DNA of 64,000 bases from positions 2,614,001-2,678,000 of the forward strand of contig NZ_CP095096.1 of the NCBI RefSeq assembly GCF_025561445.1. The letters are read 5' to 3'. The notes beneath the pieces are model-generated. The model was not told the DNA's origin, did not search any database, and worked only from the letters and a program-made list of their open reading frames with translations. Position 1 is the first letter of the stretch; every line of letters starts with the position of its first letter. Source of the stretch: Staphylococcus sp. IVB6181 (GTDB lineage: Bacteria > Bacillota > Bacilli > Staphylococcales > Staphylococcaceae). Positions 22,601-29,901 of this stretch are shown here, in pieces. The position numbers and the translations under genes are program-made.

Positions 22601-24188
22601 ATTCGCTGGTAACGATTTTTTCACGATAAGCATCGATCGGCGGGTTTGTAACTTGTGCAAAGAGCTGCTTGAAGTAATTGAATAATGATTCTGGTCGTTC
22701 ATTTAAAACTGCAAGCGGCGCATCATAACCCATCGCACCGATAGGATCTTTTTTACCTGAAACCAGCTCGGCCATGTATTTATAAATTTCTTCGCGTGTG
22801 TAACCGAATTGTTTTTGAAGACGTTCGACTGTTTTAACATCCCAGCCCTTTGTTTCAAATGGAACATTTAGATCTAAATTGACTTTATGCGATTCCAACC
22901 ATTTCTCATACGGTAATTCACTTGCAATTTCAGCTTTGAGCATATGGTTATGCACCACTTCATGCTTATCAAAATCTACAAGCAGCAAACGTCCTGGATT
23001 CAATCTGCCTTTGAAAGCAACATCTTCTTCGTCTACATCGATAACACCGACTTCTGAAGAAAAGATAATGTAGTTATCTTTCGTTACAGTATAACGACCT
23101 GGACGCAATCCGTTACGGTCTGTTAATGCTCCGATTTTATCGCCGTTGCAAAAGGCAATCATTGTCGGACCATCCCAAGGTTCCATCATATAGCTGTAGT
23201 ATTCATAAAAAGCACGTACAGCACTTTGGTTAGCCTTACTGTATTGCCATGGTTCCGGCACGAGCAGCATTGCAGCTTTTTCAGGCTCCATTGCTAATGA
23301 TAAGAACTCAAGTGCATTATCTACAATTGCTGAGTCGCTTCCGTCTACATCTAATACTGCATGCACTTTCGGTCGATCATTTTCATCGAAAATCGTTTCA
23401 ACCAAACGTTTCTGACGTGCACGCATCCAGTTGACATTGCCTCGAATCGTATTGATTTCTCCGTTATGCATTAATAAACGGTTAGGATGCGCACGTTTCC
23501 AGCTTGGGAATGTGTTGGTACTGAATCGAGAGTGGACCAATCCTAATTTCGATTCATAATCAGGGTGGTTCAAATCATTGTATAATCCTTTAATTTGGTC
23601 AGAACGCAACCAACCTTTATAAACAATTGTCTTAGGAGATAAACTTGTGAAGTATAATTCCAACCCTTGTTCTTCTCCGTAAAACTCAATTTGCTTACGT
23701 GCAAGATACAGACGTTTTGCTGCATCAGCACTGTGGTTTAAATCAATAAATACTTGTTGTATCACCGGCATTGTTTCTGCAACATGCGGTGCAATTGCTG
23801 TGACATCGACAGGTACATCACGGTACCCGATTACACGAAGCCCCTCGCTTTCGAAATATGCCTTAAATACTGTTTCATGTCTTGAACCTTTAATTGGTTC
23901 ATTAGTGAAAAAGAAACCGACAGCATAGCTGCCCTCTTCAGGCAAGTCTAAATCTGTCTGTTGTTTTAAAAACTTAAATGGAATTTCAGTCATAATCCCT
24001 GCTCCGTCACCAGTCATTCCATCTGCACCGATTCCCCCGCGGTGATCTAGACGGCGCAGCATTTCCAGCGACTTGATGACAATATCGTGAGAACGTAAAT
24101 TGTCCATGTTTGCATAAAATCCTATGCCGCAAGCATCATGTTCGTTTCTTGCATCGTACAAACCTTGCTTTTGCTCATTTTCAGCCAT
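19695..24188 (-). CDS. gltB: Glutamate synthase large subunit
   Basis: GltB makes glutamate from glutamine and 2-oxoglutarate; its partner GltD supplies electrons from NADPH. The 1497 residues are full length. The glutaminase nucleophile is Cys20 (EHDACGIGF), exposed after removal of a 19-residue propeptide. The central and FMN-binding synthase domains contain PPPHHDIYSIEDL and GYDGGTGASP, the 3Fe-4S cysteines are in CHKDTCPVG, and the C-terminal GXGXG beta-helix follows. No stop or frameshift is seen. The downstream gltD is reduced to a stump, so the complete NADPH-GOGAT probably cannot form from this locus. Confidence 0.96.
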   Translation of the reverse strand: MAENEQKQGLYDARNEHDACGIGFYANMDNLRSHDIVIKSLEMLRRLDHRGGIGADGMTGDGAGIMTEIPFKFLKQQTDLDLPEEGSYAVGFFFTNEPIKGSRHETVFKAYFESEGLRVIGYRDVPVDVTAIAPHVAETMPVIQQVFIDLNHSADAAKRLYLARKQIEFYGEEQGLELYFTSLSPKTIVYKGWLRSDQIKGLYNDLNHPDYESKLGLVHSRFSTNTFPSWKRAHPNRLLMHNGEINTIRGNVNWMRARQKRLVETIFDENDRPKVHAVLDVDGSDSAIVDNALEFLSLAMEPEKAAMLLVPEPWQYSKANQSAVRAFYEYYSYMMEPWDGPTMIAFCNGDKIGALTDRNGLRPGRYTVTKDNYIIFSSEVGVIDVDEEDVAFKGRLNPGRLLLVDFDKHEVVHNHMLKAEIASELPYEKWLESHKVNLDLNVPFETKGWDVKTVERLQKQFGYTREEIYKYMAELVSGKKDPIGAMGYDAPLAVLNERPESLFNYFKQLFAQVTNPPIDAYREKIVTSELSYLGKEGNLLLPDTDALNRLQLKHPVLTEAQLKVAENGPFRAKHLSTVYSGSLEDALEVLREKAVEAVKQGYDILVLDDSSLKSEPGYAMPILLAVSYLHQALITEDLRQETSLVAKGGEIREVHHVACLLGYGANAVVPYLAQETIATLVEQGELPGPAEVQVKTYTDVLAEGVIKVMSKMGISTVQSYQGAQIFEAVGLSHDVIDKYFTGTQSKLSGLSIGMIDEENKKRQGRKEAHLESGSTFQWRQQGQYHAFNPTTIRLLQHACRENDYDMFKEYSKTVNDHRTDRIRHLMQFKKRTPISIDAVEPIEDIVHRFNTGAMSYGSISAEAHKTLAEAMNLIGGKSNSGEGGENPERYIRGSKGEDYTSMIKQVASGRFGVTSNYLQHATEIQIKVAQGAKPGEGGQLPGKKVYPWIAEVRGSTPGIGLISPPPHHDIYSIEDLAQLIHDLKNANPEANIAVKLVSKSGVGTIAAGVAKAFADKIVISGYDGGTGASPKTSIQHAGLPWEIGLAETHQTLMMNDLRSRIRLETDGKLLTGHDVAYACALGAEEFGFATAPLVVLGCVMMRVCHKDTCPVGVATQNEDLRKLFNGRAHHVVNFMHFIAQELREVLAELGLRSVEELIGRTDLLEANASIENDKARALDVAPLLHQEEGPKFKQIEQLHHLEKGFDQTELIPDAKAAIEAGTQFKGTYNLCNEQRDVGVTAGSLITRAHAAEGLPEDTIYVETTGHAGQSVGAFTPSGLTIHHTGDANDYVGKGLSGGKIIINAPNEEREENIIAGNVCFYGATAGKAFINGYAGERFCIRNSGVHAVVEGIGNHGLEYMTGGRVIVLGNVGDNFGQGMSGGVAYIFPEDVEHFKSYYALPTLDFDTISEPEEFEVIKDMLEEHVRYTDSKKAKAVLADFDNVAQKVVKVIPKDFKLMMHKIEAQERKTHNQSEAILNAFYDERKASEVEGPFSVVY

Positions 24189-24249
24189 GCTTGCTCCTCC
24201 TTTAAATATGCGTGTTGTATGAATTTTCAGATTATTATCGATAAGTTAT

Positions 24250-24314
24250 ATAATATAGGAGGGCATTCTTCTGTTCAATATAAATATTAGATGATATCAT
24301 TCTAATAATTAGAA
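24250..24314. promoter_or_regulatory. gltB promoter and GltC-type operator
   Basis: TTGAAC (24278-24273) and TATTAT (24255-24250) are 17 bp apart on the minus strand ahead of gltB. Two adjacent palindromes, ATGATATCAT (24291-24300) and TTCTAATAATTAGAA (24300-24314), lie between this promoter and gltC, where a LysR regulator would bind. The assignment is by position. Confidence 0.55.
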
Positions 24315-24337
24315 CAATAAGTGTGGTGCAGAATAAC

Positions 24338-25222
24338 ATGGAATTAAAACAACTGAAATACTTCGTAGAAGTCGCCAAAAGAGAACATTTATCAGAAGCA
24401 GCTTTAGAATTGAACATCGCCCAATCCGCAATCAGCCGGCAAATCTCTCAACTAGAAGAAGAATTAAATACAAAACTTTTCAGAAGAGACGGACGCAACA
24501 TTTACTTAACCGACGCAGGTCAGCGTTTTATGACACAAGCCACTAAAATAATAGAACAGGCAGAACAAACTTTAGAGATGTTTCGCCATGAACAAGAAGC
24601 AGAAGCCAAACGGATTAAAATCGGATATGTAGAAAGTTATGTGGCACAGCTTTTGACTTTGCTGATACAAAAGTTCGAAAAAGATCATGCCGCTACACTG
24701 CTTCCAATGATGCAAGAAAATGAGACATTGCTGAAATCTATTTTGAATCGTGATTTAGATGTTGCTTTTACAGATTTGACATCACAATTAAAAAAGCATA
24801 ATGAAATTGAAATCATTCCATTATTTGAAGATAATTATCAACTTTATGTCCCTAAACAAGATCCATTGACCGCTACTGTCAATCCGCCATTAAATCAATT
24901 GAATGCTCAACCATTATTTTTAATGTCAGACTTGCCGCAGCACCTGATACATCAACTTGAAGCTTCCGCAAGATGCACCACTTACCGCATTTCGACAGAA
25001 CGCTTAGCACATTACTTGCTTAAGCATAACCGCGGTTATGTCATTTCACCGCAATATATGAGTTTGTCAGAAGGCGAGCATTGGGTACGGATTAACTTAT
25101 CGCATACAGAACTTAAACGCACACTATGTGCAATTGTAAGAAAAGATAACCACAAACCAGAACTTACCGATTTAATGAATGAAATTACCACTCTGCTTTC
25201 TCATACGTCTGTTTATCATTAA
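24338..25222 (+). CDS. gltC: LysR family activator of glutamate synthase
   Basis: This LysR-type regulator is divergent from gltB, the classic gltC arrangement, and activates gltAB transcription in Bacillus. It has 294 residues. The helix-turn-helix region MELKQLKYFVEVAKREHLSEAALELNIAQSAISRQISQLEEEL matches B. subtilis GltC closely and fixes the start at the ATG at 24338, five codons inside the longest frame. The effector-binding domain follows from about residue 90. It is intact, though the operon it controls has lost gltD. Confidence 0.88.
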   Translation: MELKQLKYFVEVAKREHLSEAALELNIAQSAISRQISQLEEELNTKLFRRDGRNIYLTDAGQRFMTQATKIIEQAEQTLEMFRHEQEAEAKRIKIGYVESYVAQLLTLLIQKFEKDHAATLLPMMQENETLLKSILNRDLDVAFTDLTSQLKKHNEIEIIPLFEDNYQLYVPKQDPLTATVNPPLNQLNAQPLFLMSDLPQHLIHQLEASARCTTYRISTERLAHYLLKHNRGYVISPQYMSLSEGEHWVRINLSHTELKRTLCAIVRKDNHKPELTDLMNEITTLLSHTSVYH

Positions 25223-25352
25223 ACCGGCAAAACATTGTACAGATCATACACTTTACAAAATCTTCAACAAATAATTTCATAAAGGTACTATCAATAGCTA
25301 TCCTATTAATATAGTATGTATTTAAATGCTAAAGATTGAGAGGATAAAATAT

Positions 25353-25754
25353 ATGCGATTCAAACTAAAAGAAGAAGAAATATTAGAAGCTCTGCGTCTA
25401 CATTATCCAGAACAAACTTTTGATAAAGGCAGATTATTAGTTGGACAAAATAAACGCAATAACTTGCACGTTTTTTATTTAGGGGAACAAGATTACTTTG
25501 CAGTATTAACTGTAGAGTTCACTACTTTCAATTTCATTGAAACATCTCTTTTCCCGAAATCACAAATCAGCGAGATTCGCCTTAAAGACGCGCTGCTTTT
25601 CAGAAAAATGTACGTAACATTTGAACTTGACGGCTCTGTAACTAAATACGGTACATCTAAAGCACTTATCAGTGATTTCCAACAAGCCAACTACAATAAA
25701 TTCATTGATGGCGAAAAAGAAAAAGTAATTTATAAAGACGGCAAGTTTTTATAA
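25353..25754 (+). CDS. Hypothetical protein, 133 residues
   Basis: The protein is soluble, mixed alpha/beta in appearance and has no signal peptide or cysteines. I recognise no domain. The start at 25353 is set by GAGAGGATAAAATAT directly ahead of ATG. It is monocistronic behind gltC and ends in a strong bidirectional hairpin. Ordinary base composition suggests a resident staphylococcal gene of unknown function. Confidence 0.75.
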   Translation: MRFKLKEEEILEALRLHYPEQTFDKGRLLVGQNKRNNLHVFYLGEQDYFAVLTVEFTTFNFIETSLFPKSQISEIRLKDALLFRKMYVTFELDGSVTKYGTSKALISDFQQANYNKFIDGEKEKVIYKDGKFL

Positions 25755-25777
25755 ATCTAGTTAACAATGAACAAATC

Positions 25778-25831
25778 AATACTCCCAGTTTAGTCGTCAC
25801 TCCTAAAGTGAAAACTAAATCGGGAGTATTA
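25778..25831. terminator. Bidirectional terminator between convergent genes
   Basis: AATACTCCCAGTTTAGT pairs with ACTAAATCGGGAGTATT with one mismatch. It separates the plus-strand hypothetical gene from the minus-strand toxin locus. Confidence 0.8.
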
Positions 25832-25835
25832 ATGA

Positions 25836-26132
25836 TTACCATGGATATACCTTACAACTCATATAAGCTGCTCTCGCAATATCCCTATCTTTGATTACTT
25901 CATTCTTTTGATTGCTCAACGCTTCTATCATACTTTCAGACGTTAAACCCTTAGTGATTGTATCTAACTTTTCACAAATACTTTTTAAATCAGATGACAA
26001 ATTATCTAAGTCAATTACATGCCCAGATATGACTAATTTCTCATCATTAATCATATCTTCAATCTCTGACTTTATTTTATGTTTAAGATTTGTAAGAATC
26101 TCTTGTTCCTCTATATACTTTTCGTCAATCAA
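25836..26132 (-). CDS. Small helical protein, candidate T7SS partner (TlaA-like)
   Basis: This 98-residue, cysteine-poor protein is rich in Glu, Lys, Ile and Leu and looks entirely helical, with heptad-like runs (IEEQEILTNLKHKIKSEIED; LSSDLKSICEKLDTI). It has no signal peptide. The TTG start lies 11 nt behind an AGGAGG that overlaps the stop of the upstream lipase-like gene, so the two are translated together. In S. aureus the lipase toxin TslA needs small helical partners (TlaA1 and TlaA2) for type VII export; this gene fits that role by size, composition and position. Homology has not been tested. Only one partner gene is seen. Confidence 0.55.
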   Translation of the reverse strand: MIDEKYIEEQEILTNLKHKIKSEIEDMINDEKLVISGHVIDLDNLSSDLKSICEKLDTITKGLTSESMIEALSNQKNEVIKDRDIARAAYMSCKVYPW

Positions 26133-26147
26133 TAGATGTGAAACCTC

Positions 26148-27323
26148 CTAGTGTAACCCAAAATAATCGCCTACTCTATGTTCAACTTCTTTCATTTTAG
26201 AGATAGTTTGATGAATTTGTTGAGAATATTCAATAAGGCGCTGTTTCCTTTGACTAATACGATGTTGAACTTCTTCAAAAATATATTTATCATAAAAATC
26301 ATATTTACCAGATTTGGATATTTCTGCTACATAATTTTCTATATCACCACTGTGAATATATTCATAATTACCATTTGAAACAATATCTATGTATTTTCGT
26401 TCAATCTGTTTTGCTCTTCTAACACTATTTTCTATATACGTATGATAGTTTAATAATTCTTTTTCCAAGAAAAATATCTTATTAGCTAATTCTTGTGCAA
26501 CCAGCTCCAAATTGTCATAATCCATTTTTATAATCAGATGATTACCAATAAACTTAAATGTGTCGAGACCATGGCCATGAAACAAATTACCAAATCGGGG
26601 TGAAGCGTAAAGCTCGACTTTTTTACCTATATCTGGTGAGCCAAAATCAACTGAACCTATGGCATCTGAAGTATGAACATAATTCGCAAATTTATTTTTA
26701 TACTTATCATTGTCAAAATGTTTTTGAATTTCTATAGGTAATAACTTAAAGATATTAGGTGCAGAATAAACACGTACTTTATCAAAATTAAAAATGACCC
26801 CCATTAATAAGCTTTGTCCACCACCTAAACTATGACCTGTTCCGTACATCTTTTTAGGTTTGAAAGTTCGACGCACAGATTTCGTCCAAATCATCGCTTC
26901 TTCAAATTGGCTCATATTTGAAACATTTCCTTTTAGTTGCTTATTTTTAATCACGGTCTGATTCAAATCAGCATATCTTTTAATATGACTTGTAGGCATT
27001 TTCATACTTATGGGCATACCATGGGCTGCTAAAATGGATAAGTCCGCACCAAGATCTGCACCTATATCCTCATAAATACTAGTACCAGCATAAGCCATAT
27101 AAATCGTATCGTTATCAACCTTACCTTGTTCATCAATTGGAGATACCGCCATTGCTTTAAACCCATTGTTTTTATCTATTCGTTTTACTCTTATCTTCAT
27201 TGGAATTACTTTATCGCCATCATGTAATTTAACTACGTTTTGTTCGGAATACAATCTATAGACTTTATCTGATAATTCCCAATATGTTTTATCATTTTTA
27301 CTTAAATCCTTAATACCCATCAC
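26148..27323 (-). CDS. Lipase-like toxin, candidate T7SS substrate (TslA-like)
   Basis: The 391 residues divide in two. Residues 1-265 form an alpha/beta hydrolase with the lipase elbow GTGHSLGGG (nucleophile Ser165), a candidate Asp in HTSDAIGSVDFGSPD and a candidate His in NLFHGHGLD. Residues 270-391 are purely helical (ELVAQELANKIFFLEKELLNY..HRISQRKQRLIEYSQQIHQT), like an LXG targeting domain but at the C-terminus. There is no Sec signal. This reverse order, enzyme first and helical export domain last, is the hallmark of TslA, a phospholipase toxin secreted by the staphylococcal type VII system. The start may be GTG 27323 or ATG 27320. An IS ends 43 bp upstream and may have removed the promoter. 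Confidence 0.7.
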   Translation of the reverse strand: MMGIKDLSKNDKTYWELSDKVYRLYSEQNVVKLHDGDKVIPMKIRVKRIDKNNGFKAMAVSPIDEQGKVDNDTIYMAYAGTSIYEDIGADLGADLSILAAHGMPISMKMPTSHIKRYADLNQTVIKNKQLKGNVSNMSQFEEAMIWTKSVRRTFKPKKMYGTGHSLGGGQSLLMGVIFNFDKVRVYSAPNIFKLLPIEIQKHFDNDKYKNKFANYVHTSDAIGSVDFGSPDIGKKVELYASPRFGNLFHGHGLDTFKFIGNHLIIKMDYDNLELVAQELANKIFFLEKELLNYHTYIENSVRRAKQIERKYIDIVSNGNYEYIHSGDIENYVAEISKSGKYDFYDKYIFEEVQHRISQRKQRLIEYSQQIHQTISKMKEVEHRVGDYFGLH

Positions 27324-27421
27324 TCCCTATTCATCATAGAAAAAAACGAAGACACATGATAATATCTGTACTGCACCCCAAAAGTTGAACCTACAAAATT
27401 CAACTTTTGGGGTGTTTAATT

Positions 27422-27946
27422 ATGAATAAAAGTTATAGTTTAGATTTCAAACTTAAAATATTACAAGAATACAAAAGCGGGCAAATTGGTTATGGTTCAT
27501 TAGCTAAAAAGTACAATATTCATCATTCTTATATCGAAAGATGGATCTATCAGTACGATACCTTCGGTATTCAAGGTCTTACTTTTGGTATGACAAAAAG
27601 AAAATATTCAAAAGAAGAAAAATGTGAAATCATAGAATACCGATTGGAACATCATTTATCGTATAAAGAAACTGCGAAAATATTTAATATTCCTAACCCT
27701 TCCTTAATTGCTCAATGGCAGAAGAAATTTAATGAGTATGGTATTCTTGGCTTAAAACCAAAACCGAAAGGTCGTGTGTCCAAAGCCATGAAAAATAAGA
27801 AGAGTGAATCGTCTAACCAACCATTAAACGAAACTGAAAGAGAAGAACTTGAAAGACTACGTTATGAAAATAAATTGTTGGAAATCCAAATTGAACTCGA
27901 AAAAAAGTTACAATCCTTAGCTCGAAAAAATCAAACAAAGAAATAG
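27422..27946 (+). CDS. IS3-family transposase OrfA
   Basis: OrfA is the DNA-binding part of the transposase, here about 174 residues. Two helix-turn-helix segments (LGSLAKKYNIHHSYIERW-type and KETAKIFNIPNPSLIAQW) are followed by a leucine-zipper-like coiled coil near the end. I start it at ATG 27422. Near its end GAA AAA AAG (A AAA AAG heptamer, about 27899-27907) is a canonical -1 slippery site that would fuse it with OrfB. Confidence 0.9.
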   Translation: MNKSYSLDFKLKILQEYKSGQIGYGSLAKKYNIHHSYIERWIYQYDTFGIQGLTFGMTKRKYSKEEKCEIIEYRLEHHLSYKETAKIFNIPNPSLIAQWQKKFNEYGILGLKPKPKGRVSKAMKNKKSESSNQPLNETEREELERLRYENKLLEIQIELEKKLQSLARKNQTKK

Positions 27947-28818
27947 TTTCAGCTATTATTGAGTTAAGGAAAGAGAAAGATTATCAGCTGAATCATATTC
28001 TAAAAGTAGCCAATATAGCTAAAAGCAGCTATCATTATTGGAAAAACAATTTAGGTTTAAAAGAGTATAAGGATGCACCTCTGCTGAAGTTGATTAAAGA
28101 AATTATCGAAAAAAATCATGAACGTGTTGGTTATCGTAGAATTACTTTAGAGCTTCATGCAATGGGGATTATAGTTAATCATAAGAAAGTTTTAAGAATA
28201 ACAAGAGAAAATAAACTTTTATGCACAAAGTTTAACCATAGAAGCAGAAACTATAAATCTTATAAAGGAAGCACTGGAAAAGTCGCTAAAAATATACTAA
28301 ATCGAAGATTTGTATCAGATAGACCTTATCAAAAATTATTAACAGATATTACTCAATTCAATATTAAGAATACAAATACAAAGCTTTATTTGTCACCTGT
28401 TTTAGATGTATTTTCAAAAGAAATCATCGCTTATTCTATTAGTAGGCACCCAAATTTAGAATGTGCTTTGTCATCTTTAAATCAGGCTATTAAAAATATA
28501 CCTGAATTAAATTATCGAACTACAGTACATTCTGATCAAGGTTGGCACTACCAGCATAAAGCTTGGGTAAAAGCGCTCAAAGACAATCATATATTTCAAA
28601 GTATGTCGCGTAAAGGGAACTGTTATGATAATTCTCCAATGGAGAATTTCTTTGGCCTATTAAAACAAGAGATGTTTTATGGAGAAGAATTTAATTCTTA
28701 TGAAGAGTTGGAATTAGAAATACACAAATATATCAATTACTATAATAACGTAAGAAGAAAAGTAAATTTAAAAGGCAAGACTCCTGTTGAATACAGAAAT
28801 CTTGCCTTAGGAAAATAG
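27895..28818 (+). CDS. IS3-family transposase OrfB (made by -1 frameshift)
   Basis: OrfB carries the catalytic DDE integrase core. It has no good start of its own: the frame opens at 27895 and joins OrfA by a -1 shift at the A AAA AAG heptamer. The sequence contains an HTH_21 segment (ERVGYRRITLELHAMGIIVNHKKV) and the three acids in LLTDITQFN (Asp), VHSDQGWHY (Asp) and NSPMENFFG (Glu). No damage is seen, so the IS is probably active. Confidence 0.92.
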   Translation, partial: TRKKVTILSSKKSNKEIVSAIIELRKEKDYQLNHILKVANIAKSSYHYWKNNLGLKEYKDAPLLKLIKEIIEKNHERVGYRRITLELHAMGIIVNHKKVLRITRENKLLCTKFNHRSRNYKSYKGSTGKVAKNILNRRFVSDRPYQKLLTDITQFNIKNTNTKLYLSPVLDVFSKEIIAYSISRHPNLECALSSLNQAIKNIPELNYRTTVHSDQGWHYQHKAWVKALKDNHIFQSMSRKGNCYDNSPMENFFGLLKQEMFYGEEFNSYEELELEIHKYINYYNNVRRKVNLKGKTPVEYRNLALGK

Positions 28819-28914
28819 CTTAATCAAAAAGTTCAACTTTTTGGGTTCACTACAATCTTAATTATATAGCGAAACGCATTTTTTTATAATATTATACTTA
28901 AAAGGAGTCTTGAT

Positions 28915-29321
28915 GTGAAACATAAAATTTTCCTTATTATTTTTTCCACACTTGGCTTTATATTTCTTATTTTAGGAGGTATCCATCACAAATTGACTGT
29001 TGATGAAGACCAAAAATTTTTAATGAACAAGAAAAAAGAATCACTTTGTATCTCAAATACAATACTAAAGTTTTTAAAAATGTCACTTTTACTAAACGCG
29101 ATATGACCCCCATGGGCAGTTATGTCATTGATGGTTACATGAACAATGATCAAAAGATGAGTTTCACCGCTTTTGCCAGTGCCCCTGACAATTTTCAATT
29201 TGTAGGAAGTATGTCCTATACAGACAAATTCGGTGATAACTTAAAAAAAGAGGAAAAGTCTATTGATCAAATCGAACAAGAAATATACGACAAAGAACAC
29301 CCAAGTACTGGTTTACACTAA
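28915..29321 (+). pseudogene. Membrane-anchored protein, copy 1 (DUF1433-like), frameshifted
   Basis: A GTG start behind AAAAGGAG opens a frame with an N-terminal membrane segment (IFLIIFSTLGFIFLILGG) and LTVDEDQKFL. One base then appears to be missing near 29,023. The next frame reads NEQEKRITLYLKYNTKVFKNVTFTKRD, then MGSYVIDGYMNNDQK and on to a stop at 29321. The combined product would be about 135 residues. MGSY-x-I-x-GY-x-NN resembles the DUF1433 family of staphylococcal surface lipoproteins (from memory), but there is no lipobox cysteine. Position next to the lipase toxin suggests a former immunity protein. Confidence 0.6.
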
Positions 29322-29342
29322 AAGAATAATTACAGGAGACTC

Positions 29343-29751
29343 TTGGTGACACATAAAATTATCCTTATCATTTTTTCCACACTTGGCTTTATATTTCTTA
29401 TTTTAGGAATTATCCATCACAAATTGACCGTTGATGATGACAAGAAAATTTTGATGAACAAGAAAAGCGAATCACTTTGCATCTCAAATACAATACTAAA
29501 GTTTTTAAAAATATTACTTTTACTAAACGTGAAATCGACCCTATGGGCAGTTACGTTATTTGGGGCTACATGAACAATGATAAAAAATGGATTTCACTGC
29601 TTTTGCAGGTGCTTCAGACAATTTTCAATTTAACGGAATTATGTCCTATACCGAAGAATTTGAGGCTAACTTAAAAAAGACGAAAAAAACCATGAAGCAA
29701 ATTGAAAAAGAAATCTACGACAAAGAACACTCGAATCATGAACAACATTAA
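29343..29751 (+). pseudogene. Membrane-anchored protein, copy 2, two frameshifts
   Basis: This is a tandem duplicate of copy 1, 21 bp behind it. It starts at TTG 29343 behind CAGGAG, with the same membrane segment and LTVDDDKKIL. It carries the same one-base loss as copy 1 (near 29,457) and a second one in an A tract near 29,588 (AAAAAATGG where the frame needs one more A). Corrected, it reads ITLHLKYNTKVFKNITFTKRE, MGSYVIWGYMNN, and ends KEHSNHEQH. The shared lesion suggests duplication after the first mutation. Confidence 0.6.
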
Positions 29752-29901
29752 CATAATTTAGAATGTATACTTTATTAGACAACTCATGTAACGTGAATTG
29801 TCTTTTTTCTATTATTGGCATTTTCATAGCTTAAGGATTATAATCACGTTGTTAATCTTCTCTTATAATAAAGTGATAGAGGAATAGAAAGGGTGGCTTA
29901 T

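Larger units (their letters stand above)
27367..28854 (+). mobile_element. IS3-family (IS150-group) insertion sequence, intact
   Basis: The element is 1488 bp long. Its imperfect terminal repeats start TGTACTGCACCCCAAAAGTTGAAC on the left and, reversed, TGTAGTGAACCCAAAAAGTTGAAC on the right. It is flanked by a 3-bp target duplication ATC (27364-27366 and 28855-28857), which shows simple transposition at this site. Just inside the left end, an inverse copy of the repeat forms a 16-bp stem (27374-27389 / 27399-27414) that covers the orfA ribosome binding site and would block translation from read-through transcripts. Confidence 0.93.

Noticed and set aside
28990..29060. Programmed -1 frameshifting in the DUF1433-like copies
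   Set aside because: The heptamer is not a true X XXY YYZ site in either copy, and copy 2 has a further unrelated frameshift, so decay is the simpler reading.
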